64,000 nucleotides of DNA from NCBI RefSeq assembly GCF_022271405.1, contig NZ_JAJNAL010000012.1:1-64000 (forward strand). The letters are read 5' to 3'. Position numbers and translations under genes: made by a program. Positions 1 through 10,348 of the stretch are shown here, piece by piece (within the stretch, counting starts at the first letter, position 1; each line of letters begins with the position of its first letter). A model generated the notes under the pieces. It was not told the DNA's origin. It searched no databases and saw only the letters and a list, made by a program, of their open reading frames with translations. Source of the stretch: Rhodopseudomonas infernalis. Lineage in GTDB: Bacteria > Pseudomonadota > Alphaproteobacteria > Rhizobiales > Xanthobacteraceae.

Positions 1-22
1 CGGAGGCGCCCCCTCACCCCAC

Positions 23-48
23 CCCTCTCCCCGCACGCGGGGAGAGGG
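23..48. repeat. GC-rich perfect inverted repeat upstream of cysT
   Basis: A 12-bp perfect inverted repeat (CCCTCTCCCCGC and its complement) around a 2-base spacer, in the short stretch before cysT. It looks like the dispersed C/G-rich hairpins common between genes in Bradyrhizobium and Rhodopseudomonas. It has no T tract on either side, so it is a poor terminator. Confidence 0.6.
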
Positions 49-93
49 AGCCTGCCGCGCTCGCGGTGACCTCATCAATCCATAAGGCATCCC

Positions 94-920
94 TTGCGAC
101 GCAGCGTCATTCCCGGTTTTGGCCTCAGCCTCGGCATCACGTTGCTGTATCTCGGCACGATCGTGTTGCTGCCGCTGGCTGCGCTGATCCTGAAGGCGTC
201 GGATATCGGCGCGGCGCAGCTCTGGGCGATCCTGTCGTCGCCGCGGACGCTGGCGGCGATAAGGCTCACGGTGACGATGGCGCTGGCGGCCACGATCTTC
301 AACGCGATCTACGGCACGCTGCTCGCCTGGGTGCTGGCGCGCTATCAGTTTCCGGGAAAGCGGGTGCTCGACGCACTGGTCGACGTGCCGTTCGCGCTGC
401 CGACCGCCGTCGCCGGCCTCGCCCTCACGGCGCTGTTCTCCAAGACCGGCTGGTTCGGCTCCGTACTCGAGCCGCTCGGGCTCAGCGTGGTCTACACGCC
501 GCTCGGTATCGGCATCGCGATGGCGTTCACCAGCATTCCGTTCGTGGTCCGCACCGTTCAGCCGGTGATCGAGGATCTCGGCACCGACGTCGAGGAAGCG
601 AGCCGCTCGCTCGGCGCCAGTGATCTGCAGATCCTGGCAAAGATCATCTTCCCGTCGATCTTCCCGGCGCTGCTCGCCGGCTGCTCGCTGTCCTTCGCGC
701 GCAGTCTCGGCGAGTTCGGCGCGGTGATCTTCATCGCCGGTAATCAGCCGATGAAGACCGAGATCGTCGCCCTGCTCGCCTTCATCCGGCTCGAGGAATA
801 CGACTATCCGGCCGCCGCCACGATCGCGGTGGTGATGCTGGCGATGGCGTTCACGATGCTGCTGGTCACCAACGCGGTGCAGGCCTGGCAGCTGCGCTAT
901 CTCGGACGCGGAGGCGTGTG

Positions 921-921
<1 letters not shown>
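94..921 (+). CDS. cysT: Sulfate/thiosulfate ABC transporter permease CysT
   Basis: Inner-membrane permease of the sulfate/thiosulfate ABC importer, forming the channel with CysW. The 275-aa product has about six membrane segments. It carries the cytoplasmic EAA loop that docks the ATPase (EEASRSLGASDLQ, near residues 168-180), and the start PGFGLSLG is typical of CysT. The start is a TTG at 94; an in-frame stop at 67-69 leaves little room for an earlier one. The next gene, cysW, starts inside this stop codon, so the two are translationally coupled. The binding protein gene is presumably upstream, outside the window. Confidence 0.9.
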
Positions 922-4123
<3,202 letters not shown>

Positions 4124-4158
4124 CCCGCGCGTCGTATATCTGGATTTGATTTCGATGA

Positions 4159-4187
4159 ACCTCCCCGTGCGCGGGGAGGTTTTTCTT
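4159..4187 (+). terminator. Rho-independent terminator after glcB
   Basis: A 9-bp perfect stem (ACCTCCCCG / CGGGGAGGT) with a 4-base loop, followed directly by a T-rich run (TTTTTCTTT when the last stem T is counted). It lies 35 bp after the glcB stop. Confidence 0.85.
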
Positions 4188-4226
4188 TGCCGTATCGGCT
4201 CCATGGGACGATCGCCCGACTCGTGA

Positions 4227-4260
4227 AAAAGGGCGCACGTCGCACGACGCGCGCCCTTTT
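4227..4260. terminator. Bidirectional hairpin terminator
   Basis: A 10-bp perfect stem, AAAAGGGCGC / GCGCCCTTTT, flanked by A-rich and T-rich arms so it can work in both directions. On the minus strand it closes the 51-aa membrane protein gene that ends at 4282; on the plus strand it backs up the glcB terminator. Confidence 0.75.
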
Positions 4261-4281
4261 GTCTGGTCCTCGCTGAAGCGC

Positions 4282-4437
4282 TTAGAACACCGCAAGATAT
4301 TTCAGCAGCGAGATGATGCCGATGATGATCACCACCACTCGGGCGATCTGCTTTGCCCGCCCATCGAGCGGCAGCAGATTTATGAGGTAAAGCACCAGAA
4401 TAACGACCAGGAAAGTAACCAGAATACCGATCAGCAT
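4282..4437 (-). CDS. 51-aa two-helix membrane protein, putative stress-induced
   Basis: Too short for a long-ORF list but convincing. The product is 51 aa with two hydrophobic helices (residues about 2-21 and 32-50) joined by a short polar turn LPLDGRAKQ. This pattern resembles the small Thivi_2564-type membrane proteins of proteobacteria, from memory; the function of that family is unknown. A perfect EcfG-type promoter (GGAAC-N16-CGTT) lies at 4478-4502, about 40 bp upstream of the ATG, and a bidirectional terminator lies just after the stop. It is therefore a single-gene unit, most likely part of the general stress response regulon. Confidence 0.75.
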   Translation of the reverse strand: MLIGILVTFLVVILVLYLINLLPLDGRAKQIARVVVIIIGIISLLKYLAVF

Positions 4438-4477
4438 CGCAAATCCCTTTCAGCCCGCGGCCCACCCGCCCCGCAAC

Positions 4478-4502
4478 AACGATTAGAGCGCGACGGAGTT
4501 CC
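4478..4502 (-). promoter_or_regulatory. EcfG-type promoter for the 51-aa membrane protein
   Basis: On the minus strand GGAAC (4498-4502), a 16-base spacer, then CGTT (4478-4481). This matches the alphaproteobacterial EcfG consensus exactly. Transcription should begin near 4468, about 30 bases before the ATG at 4437. Confidence 0.8.
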
Positions 4503-4619
4503 AGAACCGGAACTGAACTGATGCCGCGCCCGGCGTATCGCCTTCGCCTCACCAGCCGAAACGAAAAACCGATAGCGGTGTGAAGCCGGCCATCGGCTAT
4601 GTCGTGTCAGGTTTGCCGT

Positions 4620-5273
4620 TCAGTTTGACGCGACGACCGGAACTTTACCGAAAGCGGCCCGCATCGATGCTGCCGAGACAGGCGAATAATTCACGGCGCC
4701 GTCGCGGCGGTCGATGCGGCTTGCGACCTTCAGGCCGTCTTCGTTCGCGACGATATCGCCGCGGCGCAAGGTCGGATCGTCTTCAAGTTTGATCTTCGCC
4801 AAACCGAAATGATCCTTTCCGTTGCAGGTGCACCCGTCAACAATCTCGGCCCGGAATTTAAAGGCATTCGGCAACTCGGAATACGGCTTCCCCCCCGACG
4901 TGCGGGCGGCATCGATCGTCGAGCCGTAGACGACCTTGGTTTCGCTGGCCGGGCAGAAGCTGTTGCAGGTCACTTCTTTGGTTGCATCGCCGGTCGCCGA
5001 TATTGGAAAATAACGACCATCGCAGGTGCGCACGCAGAATGCCTGACCGCCCCCGCTGGCGTAGGAGCGCTGAATCGGGCGCGCACGCCGCGGCGCATAA
5101 TCGCCTTCACTTGCGAATGGAAACGCACGTTCGGGTGCATAGGCGCGCGCCTGGGGCTGATAGCCGTGAAACAGCGCAGAGAAGAAATCCTGGGCGGAAG
5201 CCGCGGAGCTGATGCCAAGTGCAGCCACCAGAGTGACGGCGGCTGCGGTGAGATTGCCTGCAGGGCGGATCAT
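4620..5273 (-). CDS. DUF2865 domain-containing exported protein
   Basis: A 217-aa protein with a signal peptide (hydrophobic residues 9-27, cleavage expected after ASA before QDF). Its cysteine-rich core, CVRTCDGRYFPIS then CNSFCPAS and DGCTCNGKDH, is what I recognise as the DUF2865 family of Bradyrhizobium and Rhodopseudomonas. The paired cysteines suggest disulfides in the periplasm; function is unknown. It follows the L,D-transpeptidase gene by 21 bp on the same strand, so it probably shares that gene's EcfG promoter and acts in the stressed cell envelope. Confidence 0.85.
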   Translation of the reverse strand: MIRPAGNLTAAAVTLVAALGISSAASAQDFFSALFHGYQPQARAYAPERAFPFASEGDYAPRRARPIQRSYASGGGQAFCVRTCDGRYFPISATGDATKEVTCNSFCPASETKVVYGSTIDAARTSGGKPYSELPNAFKFRAEIVDGCTCNGKDHFGLAKIKLEDDPTLRRGDIVANEDGLKVASRIDRRDGAVNYSPVSAASMRAAFGKVPVVASN

Positions 5274-5294
5274 TGAGACCTCCGTCGTCCGGGA

Positions 5295-6047
5295 TTAGTC
5301 GACCGAGGAGACCGAGAGGTTCATCGCCTGCCGCTGCGTCCGGCTGCTGCGAGCCTCCAAATTTGGGGACGATTTCGGCAACACCACAACGCGGCTGCCA
5401 ATTCGGGTTCGGCTGAACAGATCCTCGACATCTTCATTGGTCAATCGGATGCAGCCCGAAGATACGAACTTCCCGATCGTGGAGGGATCGTTGGTGCCGT
5501 GAATGCGATATTCGGTCGAACCGAGATACATCGCGCGTGCGCCAAGGGGATTACCGGGACCGCCTGCCATGAAGCGCGGCAGATAAGGCTGGCGCGCGAT
5601 CATCTGCGCCGGCGGATGCCAATCCGGCCATTCGGCCTTGCGCGTGATCGTCTGGGTGCCGGCCCAAGTGAAACCTTCCCTGCCGACGCCGACGCCGTAT
5701 CGGATCGCACGACCTCCACCGATTACGTAGTAGAGATAGGTATTCGCTGTATCGATCACGATGGTGCCGGCCGGCTCGTTGCTGTCATACCGGACAACTT
5801 GGCGGCGCAGCCGATCGGACAATTGTGAATCTTCATCAGAGCCAGATGCGTCGAGCTGGGCGGCGGGCGGCGTTGCCAGTACCTCGTCATCGGCCCCGAA
5901 CGGACCCGTTTGCGGCGCCGCGGCGTAGCCCATCATCTGGGCCGACGCTGCGCCAGGCAGAGCGGTCGTCAGCAGGAGAGCCGCGGCGATGGCCAGCAGT
6001 GGCCGCGTCATCGATTTGCACCGCGATGAGATCCTAGTATTAATCAT
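5295..6047 (-). CDS. L,D-transpeptidase (YkuD family), exported
   Basis: Periplasmic enzyme that forms 3-3 cross-links in peptidoglycan or anchors proteins to it. The YkuD catalytic motif is clear: HGTNDPSTIG then SSGCIRLTNEDVEDLF, with His183 and the nucleophile Cys199 in a 250-aa product. An N-terminal signal segment ends near PGAASAQ. I start at the ATG at 6047, preceded by GGGGA, rather than 30 bases further upstream. It is first in a two-gene unit with the DUF2865 gene. A perfect EcfG promoter lies at 6095-6119, so wall remodelling under general stress is the likely role. Confidence 0.92.
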   Translation of the reverse strand: MINTRISSRCKSMTRPLLAIAAALLLTTALPGAASAQMMGYAAAPQTGPFGADDEVLATPPAAQLDASGSDEDSQLSDRLRRQVVRYDSNEPAGTIVIDTANTYLYYVIGGGRAIRYGVGVGREGFTWAGTQTITRKAEWPDWHPPAQMIARQPYLPRFMAGGPGNPLGARAMYLGSTEYRIHGTNDPSTIGKFVSSGCIRLTNEDVEDLFSRTRIGSRVVVLPKSSPNLEARSSRTQRQAMNLSVSSVD

Positions 6048-6094
6048 CTTGATGTCCCCGCCTGGTCGCCGCATCATCTGAGACGCTGCTGAGC

Positions 6095-6119
6095 AACGCG
6101 ATCGCCTGCTAACTGTTCC
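6095..6119 (-). promoter_or_regulatory. EcfG-type promoter for the L,D-transpeptidase unit
   Basis: Minus-strand GGAAC (6115-6119), a 16-base spacer, then CGTT (6095-6098), a perfect match. It lies about 50 bp ahead of the chosen start at 6047. Confidence 0.82.
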
Positions 6120-6172
6120 TGCCTTTCAGCAGATCGCGGTTGCACCAAGCCCTTTTGACGCCGCCCCCCTCC

Positions 6173-6197
6173 GGAACTTTCGATCGAACTTACTGTT
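6173..6197 (+). promoter_or_regulatory. EcfG-type promoter for the AI-2E-type permease
   Basis: Plus-strand GGAAC (6173-6177), a 16-base spacer, then TGTT (6194-6197), one base from the consensus CGTT. It is back to back with the perfect EcfG promoter of the L,D-transpeptidase unit, 53 bp apart. Transcription from here would begin near 6206, which favours a start codon later than 6216. Confidence 0.65.
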
Positions 6198-6293
6198 GAA
6201 GCCGCAAGCTGCCGTGTGTTTAGCCGCACGCGCAACCGGCGCGGAGCGCCGCTTTCAACGCGATCTCGAACGCAGAAGCTGGGTGGGTCTCTC

Positions 6294-7406
6294 GTGCGTA
6301 TTATTCCCGTCGAGCCTGCCGGCACGCCGATTCCCGACAGCACAGAAGAAAGGCCGCCGCTGATCAGGCGGACCGAAGTCGTCGCCTTCGCATTGGTGGC
6401 CCTGCTGATCATCGTCACGACCGGTCTGCTCTACGTCGCCAAGCCCTTCTTTCTCCCGATCGTCACCGCGTTCGTGATCGGAACGATGCTGTCGCCCGCA
6501 GCCACCTTCCTGGAGCGCTGGCGGCTGCCGCGCCCGGTCTGCGCCGTCTTGATTGTCGGCCTCGCCTTGGTCACCGTCGGCTTTATGGTCGCACTGATCT
6601 CGGTACCTGTGATCGAATGGAGCAGCCGCCTGCCCGAACTGGGTGGGCTGCTACGGGACAAGCTGAGCTTCATGGAAAAGCCACTAGGTTTGTGGCGGCA
6701 ATTGCAGGCGTCCGTTGGCGGCTCCGAGGCTACGCCGTCCGCTCCGATCCAGATGCCACAGATAGAGTGGATGCAGCCTACTCTGGAATTCGTGTCACCA
6801 ACCCTGACGGAATTCCTGCTGTTTCTGGTGACGCTGGTGTTGTTCGTCGCCAGTTGGAAGGACTTACGCCGTGCGCTGGTGATGAACTTCGGCGACCGCG
6901 ACGCGCGGCTTCGAACGCTGCGGATCCTCAACGAACTCGAGATGAGCCTCGGCGGCTACCTGCTCACGGTGACGACGATCAATTTGTGCTATGGCGCCGC
7001 CACAGGCGTAGTCTGTGCGCTGGCCGGGATGCCGAACCCTGCCGCCCTTGGGGCGCTGGCGGCGATCCTCAACTTCATCCCGATCATCGGTCCATCGGTG
7101 ATGTTCATCATTCTGACGCTGGTCGGCATTGTCTCAATGCCAACGCTCGGCGCAGCCTTGATTGGACCGCTTGGCTTCGCGCTGCTGACCTTCGTCGAGG
7201 GCCATTTCATTACGCCGACCATCATCGGCCGCCGGTTGGAGCTCAACGCGCTCGCCGTCTTTATCGCGCTCGCGTTCTGGACCTGGTTGTGGGGACCGAT
7301 GGGCGGCTTCCTGGCGTCGCCGCTGCTCATCGTCGGGCTGGTGCTGAAGGAGCACCTGATGCCGGCCGACGCGCCGCACCTTCCCGGCACAAAAGACCGG
7401 GGCTAG
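6294..7406 (+). CDS. AI-2E family transporter-like membrane protein
   Basis: A member of the AI-2E exporter/PerM family (formerly UPF0118): seven to eight membrane segments and a central soluble stretch. Typical family segments are visible, such as LNFIPIIGPSVMFII and FVEGHFITPTIIGRRLELN near the C-terminus. Family substrates are poorly defined; some members move autoinducer-2 or Na+/H+. I start at a GTG at 6294 (preceded by GGGTGGG), giving 370 aa; an in-frame GTG at 6216 would add 26 residues. The EcfG-like promoter at 6173-6197 places it in the stress regulon. Confidence 0.85.
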   Translation: MRIIPVEPAGTPIPDSTEERPPLIRRTEVVAFALVALLIIVTTGLLYVAKPFFLPIVTAFVIGTMLSPAATFLERWRLPRPVCAVLIVGLALVTVGFMVALISVPVIEWSSRLPELGGLLRDKLSFMEKPLGLWRQLQASVGGSEATPSAPIQMPQIEWMQPTLEFVSPTLTEFLLFLVTLVLFVASWKDLRRALVMNFGDRDARLRTLRILNELEMSLGGYLLTVTTINLCYGAATGVVCALAGMPNPAALGALAAILNFIPIIGPSVMFIILTLVGIVSMPTLGAALIGPLGFALLTFVEGHFITPTIIGRRLELNALAVFIALAFWTWLWGPMGGFLASPLLIVGLVLKEHLMPADAPHLPGTKDRG

Positions 7407-7601
7407 GCTGCTCCGCGTCGCGATCTACCCTGCTTTTACCGCGTCAATCAGAGGCGACAGTGCAGGATTCAGATGTCGTAGATTCGCCACAAGGCTGAAC
7501 GGAAAGCCTCAAGCGCAAAAAATTGCCCAGCCTGTACGGCCGGGCGACGTGTTCGATAAGTATGAGATTGCTTGAGCGAGCTTGACGCGATCACTGTTGG
7601 A

Positions 7602-7985
7602 TCAGGTCACACACCGGCCGGGTTCGAGATTCTTCGCGACCTCGGTGAGCACACTCACCACTGGCTCGCATGCCACGATCCGACGCGGGGCAACTGTTGG
7701 GCGCTGGGCAGAAGGGCGAGTGGCCTGGCCGAGCTGTGCGTCGGGGACGCGGACCAGCACCGACTGCCCAACCAGCGTCACGCCATAGGTCTGGCTCGCC
7801 ACAGCCGATTGAAATGTTGCGCCGCGATCGGTCTTGCTGCCCCGATTGACGCTTTGGACCGTGGCGTGGCTATTATTCTGGAAGTTGGCCTGCTGACTGA
7901 GGTCGCCCCCCACTGCCAACTGGGCAACACCCAACGAACCCGCGACCGCAAGAACGCCGAAAATTCCCCGCACGATATGTGACAT
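7602..7985 (-). CDS. Small exported protein of unknown function
   Basis: A 127-aa product starting MSHIVRGIFGVLAVAG, with a clear signal peptide (about 27 residues) and a polar remainder rich in Gln, Asn, Ser and Val. I do not recognise a domain. It has no cysteine before the signal peptide end, so it is not an obvious lipoprotein; its two cysteines lie near the C-terminus. It sits between the AI-2E gene and the small RNA within the stress island. No EcfG promoter was found directly upstream. A longer reading frame to 8051 exists, but the signal peptide marks the ATG at 7985 as the start. A competing plus-strand frame over the same bases lacks protein-like features. Confidence 0.6.
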   Translation of the reverse strand: MSHIVRGIFGVLAVAGSLGVAQLAVGGDLSQQANFQNNSHATVQSVNRGSKTDRGATFQSAVASQTYGVTLVGQSVLVRVPDAQLGQATRPSAQRPTVAPRRIVACEPVVSVLTEVAKNLEPGRCVT

Positions 7986-8141
7986 GGCAACCGCCGCTGA
8001 TTTGCACGCCCGCGGCACGATCGCCGCATCCAATTTTCGACGGCTTGTCAAGAGCCGTCGTACAAATTAATCGCTCTGGCGCCCATTCGGTTCGAAATTG
8101 GTTGATCAACTAAGTGTGTGAGAAAATGTCCCTTAACCGTC

Positions 8142-8167
8142 GGAACGAAATTCTGCGCATGCACGTT
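8142..8167 (+). promoter_or_regulatory. EcfG-type promoter driving the small RNA
   Basis: GGAAC (8142-8146), a 17-base spacer and CGTT (8164-8167), a perfect EcfG consensus. No reading frame with a start follows; instead an RNA with two hairpins begins about 7-10 bases later. Confidence 0.85.
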
Positions 8168-8173
8168 GGATGA

Positions 8174-8256
8174 GCGCCGGTTAGTCCCCCCTGCCCCAAT
8201 TAACCGGCGATGCAGGGCGCAGCTGTGGTGATGCCAGCTGCGCCCTGTTCTTTTTT
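8174..8256 (+). ncRNA. gsrN: Putative GsrN-like general-stress small RNA
   Basis: A transcript of about 83 nt bounded by a perfect EcfG promoter and an intrinsic terminator, lying between two minus-strand genes. Its 5' half folds as a 9-bp perfect stem (8175-8183 with 8201-8209) that exposes a 17-base C-rich loop (GUCCCCCCUGCCCCAAU). Such a loop could pair with G-rich Shine-Dalgarno regions. Its 3' half is a 13-bp terminator stem plus a T tract. Caulobacter GsrN, a sigma-T-controlled RNA, has the same plan of an exposed C-rich 5' loop, a 3' hairpin and stress-sigma control. The name is by this resemblance and by the position beside phyR; ends are estimates. Confidence 0.75.
8213..8256 (+). 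terminator. Intrinsic terminator of the small RNA
   Basis: A 13-bp perfect stem (8213-8225 with 8235-8247), a 9-base loop and the tract TTCTTTTTT. Its T tract is on the plus strand only, whereas both flanking protein genes are on the minus strand. It must therefore end a plus-strand transcript. Confidence 0.88.
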
Positions 8257-8339
8257 GCGGGCCGTCCCACTACATGCAGCGCACGAAAAAGCCGCCTGCA
8301 CCATGCTGGCGCAAGCGGCTTGATGATTGGGCGGTGGGC

Positions 8340-9146
8340 CTAGGAGACGGCCGCGTTCGGCGCCCGATTACGCGAATTCCGCTGGAAGAAGAGTGCCTGA
8401 CTGGCGACGGCCGAAACCATCGCAGGCTGGAAGGGCTTCGAGATCAGGAACGCCGGCTCCGGACGCTCGCCGGTCAGGAAGCGCTCTGGATAAGCCGTAA
8501 TGAACACCACCGGCACTTCGAAGGTCTTTAGCAGCTCGTTAACAGCATCGAGACCCGAGCTTCCGTCCGCAAGCTGGATGTCGGCCAGGATCAGACCCGG
8601 CTTCTGGGTCCGTGCCAGCGCAATCGCATCCGAGTGCGTCCGCGCGACACCGATCACGTTGTGCCCAAGGTTCTTCACCAGGCTCTCGAGGTCCATCGCT
8701 ATGAAGGTCTCATCTTCAATGATGAGGACGTCGGTGGCGATCTCTTCCGCCATCTCTCGACCGGCCGAGTCGGCGAGCTGACGAACCTCGTTAACGTCGG
8801 TGTTGAGGACGAACGCCACCTCTTCCTCGGAAAAACCTTCGAGCGAAAGCAACAAGAAAGCCTGACGCGGCAGCGGCGTGATCGCAGACAGTCGACGCTC
8901 GGACGGCATCGGCAATGATCTGACCTCGGAGTCGTCGTTCAGCGCCACCGAATTCCAGATCTGGGCAAACAGTCGAAAAAGCGCGGCGCGCGGTCCATTT
9001 CGCTCGTCCAGCAGGCTTGGGTCCTGCAGAAGCGCTTCAAGCATTGCCGCCACATAGGCATCACCGGAAGCCTGACTTCCGGTCAGCGCGCGCGCATAAC
9101 GGCGCAGCAACGGTAAATGCTCAGCAACCAATTGCGATCTCGACAT
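8340..9146 (-). CDS. phyR: PhyR, anti-anti-sigma response regulator of the general stress response
   Basis: Controls EcfG by partner switching: when phosphorylated it binds NepR and frees the sigma factor. The 268-aa product has the hallmark layout, an N-terminal sigma-factor-like domain (residues about 5-130) that mimics EcfG, then a C-terminal receiver domain (about 140-258) starting at DVLIIEDETFIAMD. The phospho-acceptor Asp is in LILADIQLADG, and the receiver Lys is in LISKPFQP. I start at the ATG at 9146, after GGAGTGGGG. It is divergent from nepR-ecfG, the standard arrangement. Confidence 0.96.
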   Translation of the reverse strand: MSRSQLVAEHLPLLRRYARALTGSQASGDAYVAAMLEALLQDPSLLDERNGPRAALFRLFAQIWNSVALNDDSEVRSLPMPSERRLSAITPLPRQAFLLLSLEGFSEEEVAFVLNTDVNEVRQLADSAGREMAEEIATDVLIIEDETFIAMDLESLVKNLGHNVIGVARTHSDAIALARTQKPGLILADIQLADGSSGLDAVNELLKTFEVPVVFITAYPERFLTGERPEPAFLISKPFQPAMVSAVASQALFFQRNSRNRAPNAAVS

Positions 9147-9218
9147 CCCCACTCCAATCTCGAAGCTTGTCTCGGCCGACGATCACTCGGGGCGGCCGGC
9201 CTCCCCTGCAGGTTTGAC

Positions 9219-9243
9219 TACGCCGAAGCGATCTTAAAGTTCC
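9219..9243 (-). promoter_or_regulatory. EcfG-type promoter for phyR
   Basis: Minus-strand GGAAC (9239-9243), a 16-base spacer and CGTA (9219-9222), one base off consensus. It lies 73 bp before the phyR ATG and would make phyR autoregulated. Confidence 0.65.
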
Positions 9244-9253
9244 ATCGTATCCG

Positions 9254-9278
9254 GGAACTTTGGCGGCGCTGCCGAATT
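9254..9278 (+). promoter_or_regulatory. Candidate EcfG promoter for nepR-ecfG
   Basis: Plus-strand GGAAC (9254-9258), a 16-base spacer and AATT (9275-9278), which keeps only the TT of the -10 consensus. It lies 92 bp before the nepR start and is oriented opposite to the phyR promoter 10 bp away. Confidence 0.45.
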
Positions 9279-9369
9279 AGGCTCCCAAGTGAGACGACAC
9301 ACCTTCAAAAATCAAGCAAAACCCTAGAGATTCAGGGGACTTGACCATGGGGAAAACATTGGATCAGTC

Positions 9370-9588
9370 ATGGCAGAATTCAAGGCGAACACCATGAAGA
9401 AGTCGGCGCCTGGCAGTAAAGGCGGGTTGAACCAAGAGATCCAGGCCCGGATCGGCCACCAGCTGCGTGCCATGTACGACGATGTCGTTCGGCAGGGGGT
9501 GCCTGATCGTTTTGCGGACCTGATCAAGCGGCTAGATGAGGCAGAGCAACCGAGCGCCGCATCGGCTGACAGCGAGGGGAGGGACTAA
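9370..9588 (+). CDS. nepR: NepR anti-sigma factor
   Basis: Small protein that holds EcfG inactive in unstressed cells and is captured by phosphorylated PhyR. At 72 aa it has the NepR core: IQARIGHQLRAMYDDVVRQG followed by VPDRFADLIKRLDE, two helices that grip either partner. The tails are disordered and polar. Its stop codon overlaps the ecfG start by one base (TAATG), which couples their translation and keeps sigma and anti-sigma in proportion. Confidence 0.93.
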   Translation: MAEFKANTMKKSAPGSKGGLNQEIQARIGHQLRAMYDDVVRQGVPDRFADLIKRLDEAEQPSAASADSEGRD

Positions 9589-10133
9589 TGCCTCTCACCG
9601 ACTCACTCCGGGACGACATTCTGGCAGCAGTGCCAAGTTTGCGCGCTTTCGCGATTTCACTGAGCGGAAATGGTGACCGAGCCGACGACCTCGTTCAGGA
9701 AACGCTTTTACGCGCGCTGGCCAACATCGACTCCTTCCAACCGGGATCGAACCTGCCGGCCTGGCTTTTTACCATCCTGCGGAATTTATTTCGGTCCGAT
9801 TACCGGAAACGGCGGCGCGAGGTTGAGGATGCAGACGGCAGCTACGCCAAGACGCTGAAGTCACAGCCGGGTCAAAATGCGCATCTCGAATTCGAGGAGT
9901 TTCGCACGGCGCTCGACAAGCTTCCTCAGGATCAGCGGGAAGCCCTCATCCTTGTGGGCGCCTCCGGATTCTCGTACGAGGACGCCGCGGCGATTTGCGG
10001 TTGCGCGGTCGGTACGATCAAGAGCCGCGTGAACCGGGCTCGATCCAAGCTGAGCGCCCTGCTCTATGTCGACGGTGCCGAAGATTTCGGTCCGGACGAC
10101 ACCGTTCGGGCCGTGATCGGTAGCAACGGCTGA
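9588..10133 (+). CDS. ecfG: EcfG general-stress sigma factor
   Basis: An ECF-type sigma factor (181 aa) that directs RNA polymerase to GGAAC...CGTT promoters in the alphaproteobacterial general stress response. Region 2 runs from about residue 15 to 75 (DRADDLVQETLLRALANID, RNLFRSDYRKRRRE), and region 4 from about 110 to 160 (LPQDQREALILVGASGFS, then CAVGTIKSRVNRARSKL). Its placement after nepR and opposite phyR makes the assignment firm. Seven candidate target promoters lie within 8 kb of it. Confidence 0.95.
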   Translation: MPLTDSLRDDILAAVPSLRAFAISLSGNGDRADDLVQETLLRALANIDSFQPGSNLPAWLFTILRNLFRSDYRKRRREVEDADGSYAKTLKSQPGQNAHLEFEEFRTALDKLPQDQREALILVGASGFSYEDAAAICGCAVGTIKSRVNRARSKLSALLYVDGAEDFGPDDTVRAVIGSNG

Positions 10134-10159
10134 TCTGGAAGCGATATCGGAAGCAAGAC

Positions 10160-10188
10160 AAGAAGCGGCCCCCGGGCCGCTTCTTTAT
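10160..10188 (+). terminator. Terminator after ecfG
   Basis: A 12-bp inverted repeat (AAGAAGCGGCCC and its complement) followed by TTATTATA, 27 bp after the ecfG stop. Its A-rich left arm may also let it work for the leftward kinase gene. Confidence 0.75.
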
Positions 10189-10348
10189 TATATGGGGCGC
10201 ACCCATGGGCGATCTCGAATTTTTGCTGGCCCGATGTTTGTTATCCATCGGACCGCCTCGTCGAGTTGATACGCCGACAATGGCGGATCAAGGCGCCTAG
10301 CGCAGCCGCCCTGTTTTCAACCCGCTTGAGACAACCCGCCGGGTCCTA

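Noticed and set aside
7572-7982. 136-aa plus-strand frame opposite the small exported protein
   Set aside because: The minus-strand frame has a proper signal peptide; the plus-strand product has no protein-like pattern.
8098-8113. Palindrome GTTGATCAAC as an Fnr site
   Set aside because: The TTGA and TCAA halves are adjacent with no 6-base spacer, so it is not an Fnr/FixK box; another regulator is possible but unsupported.
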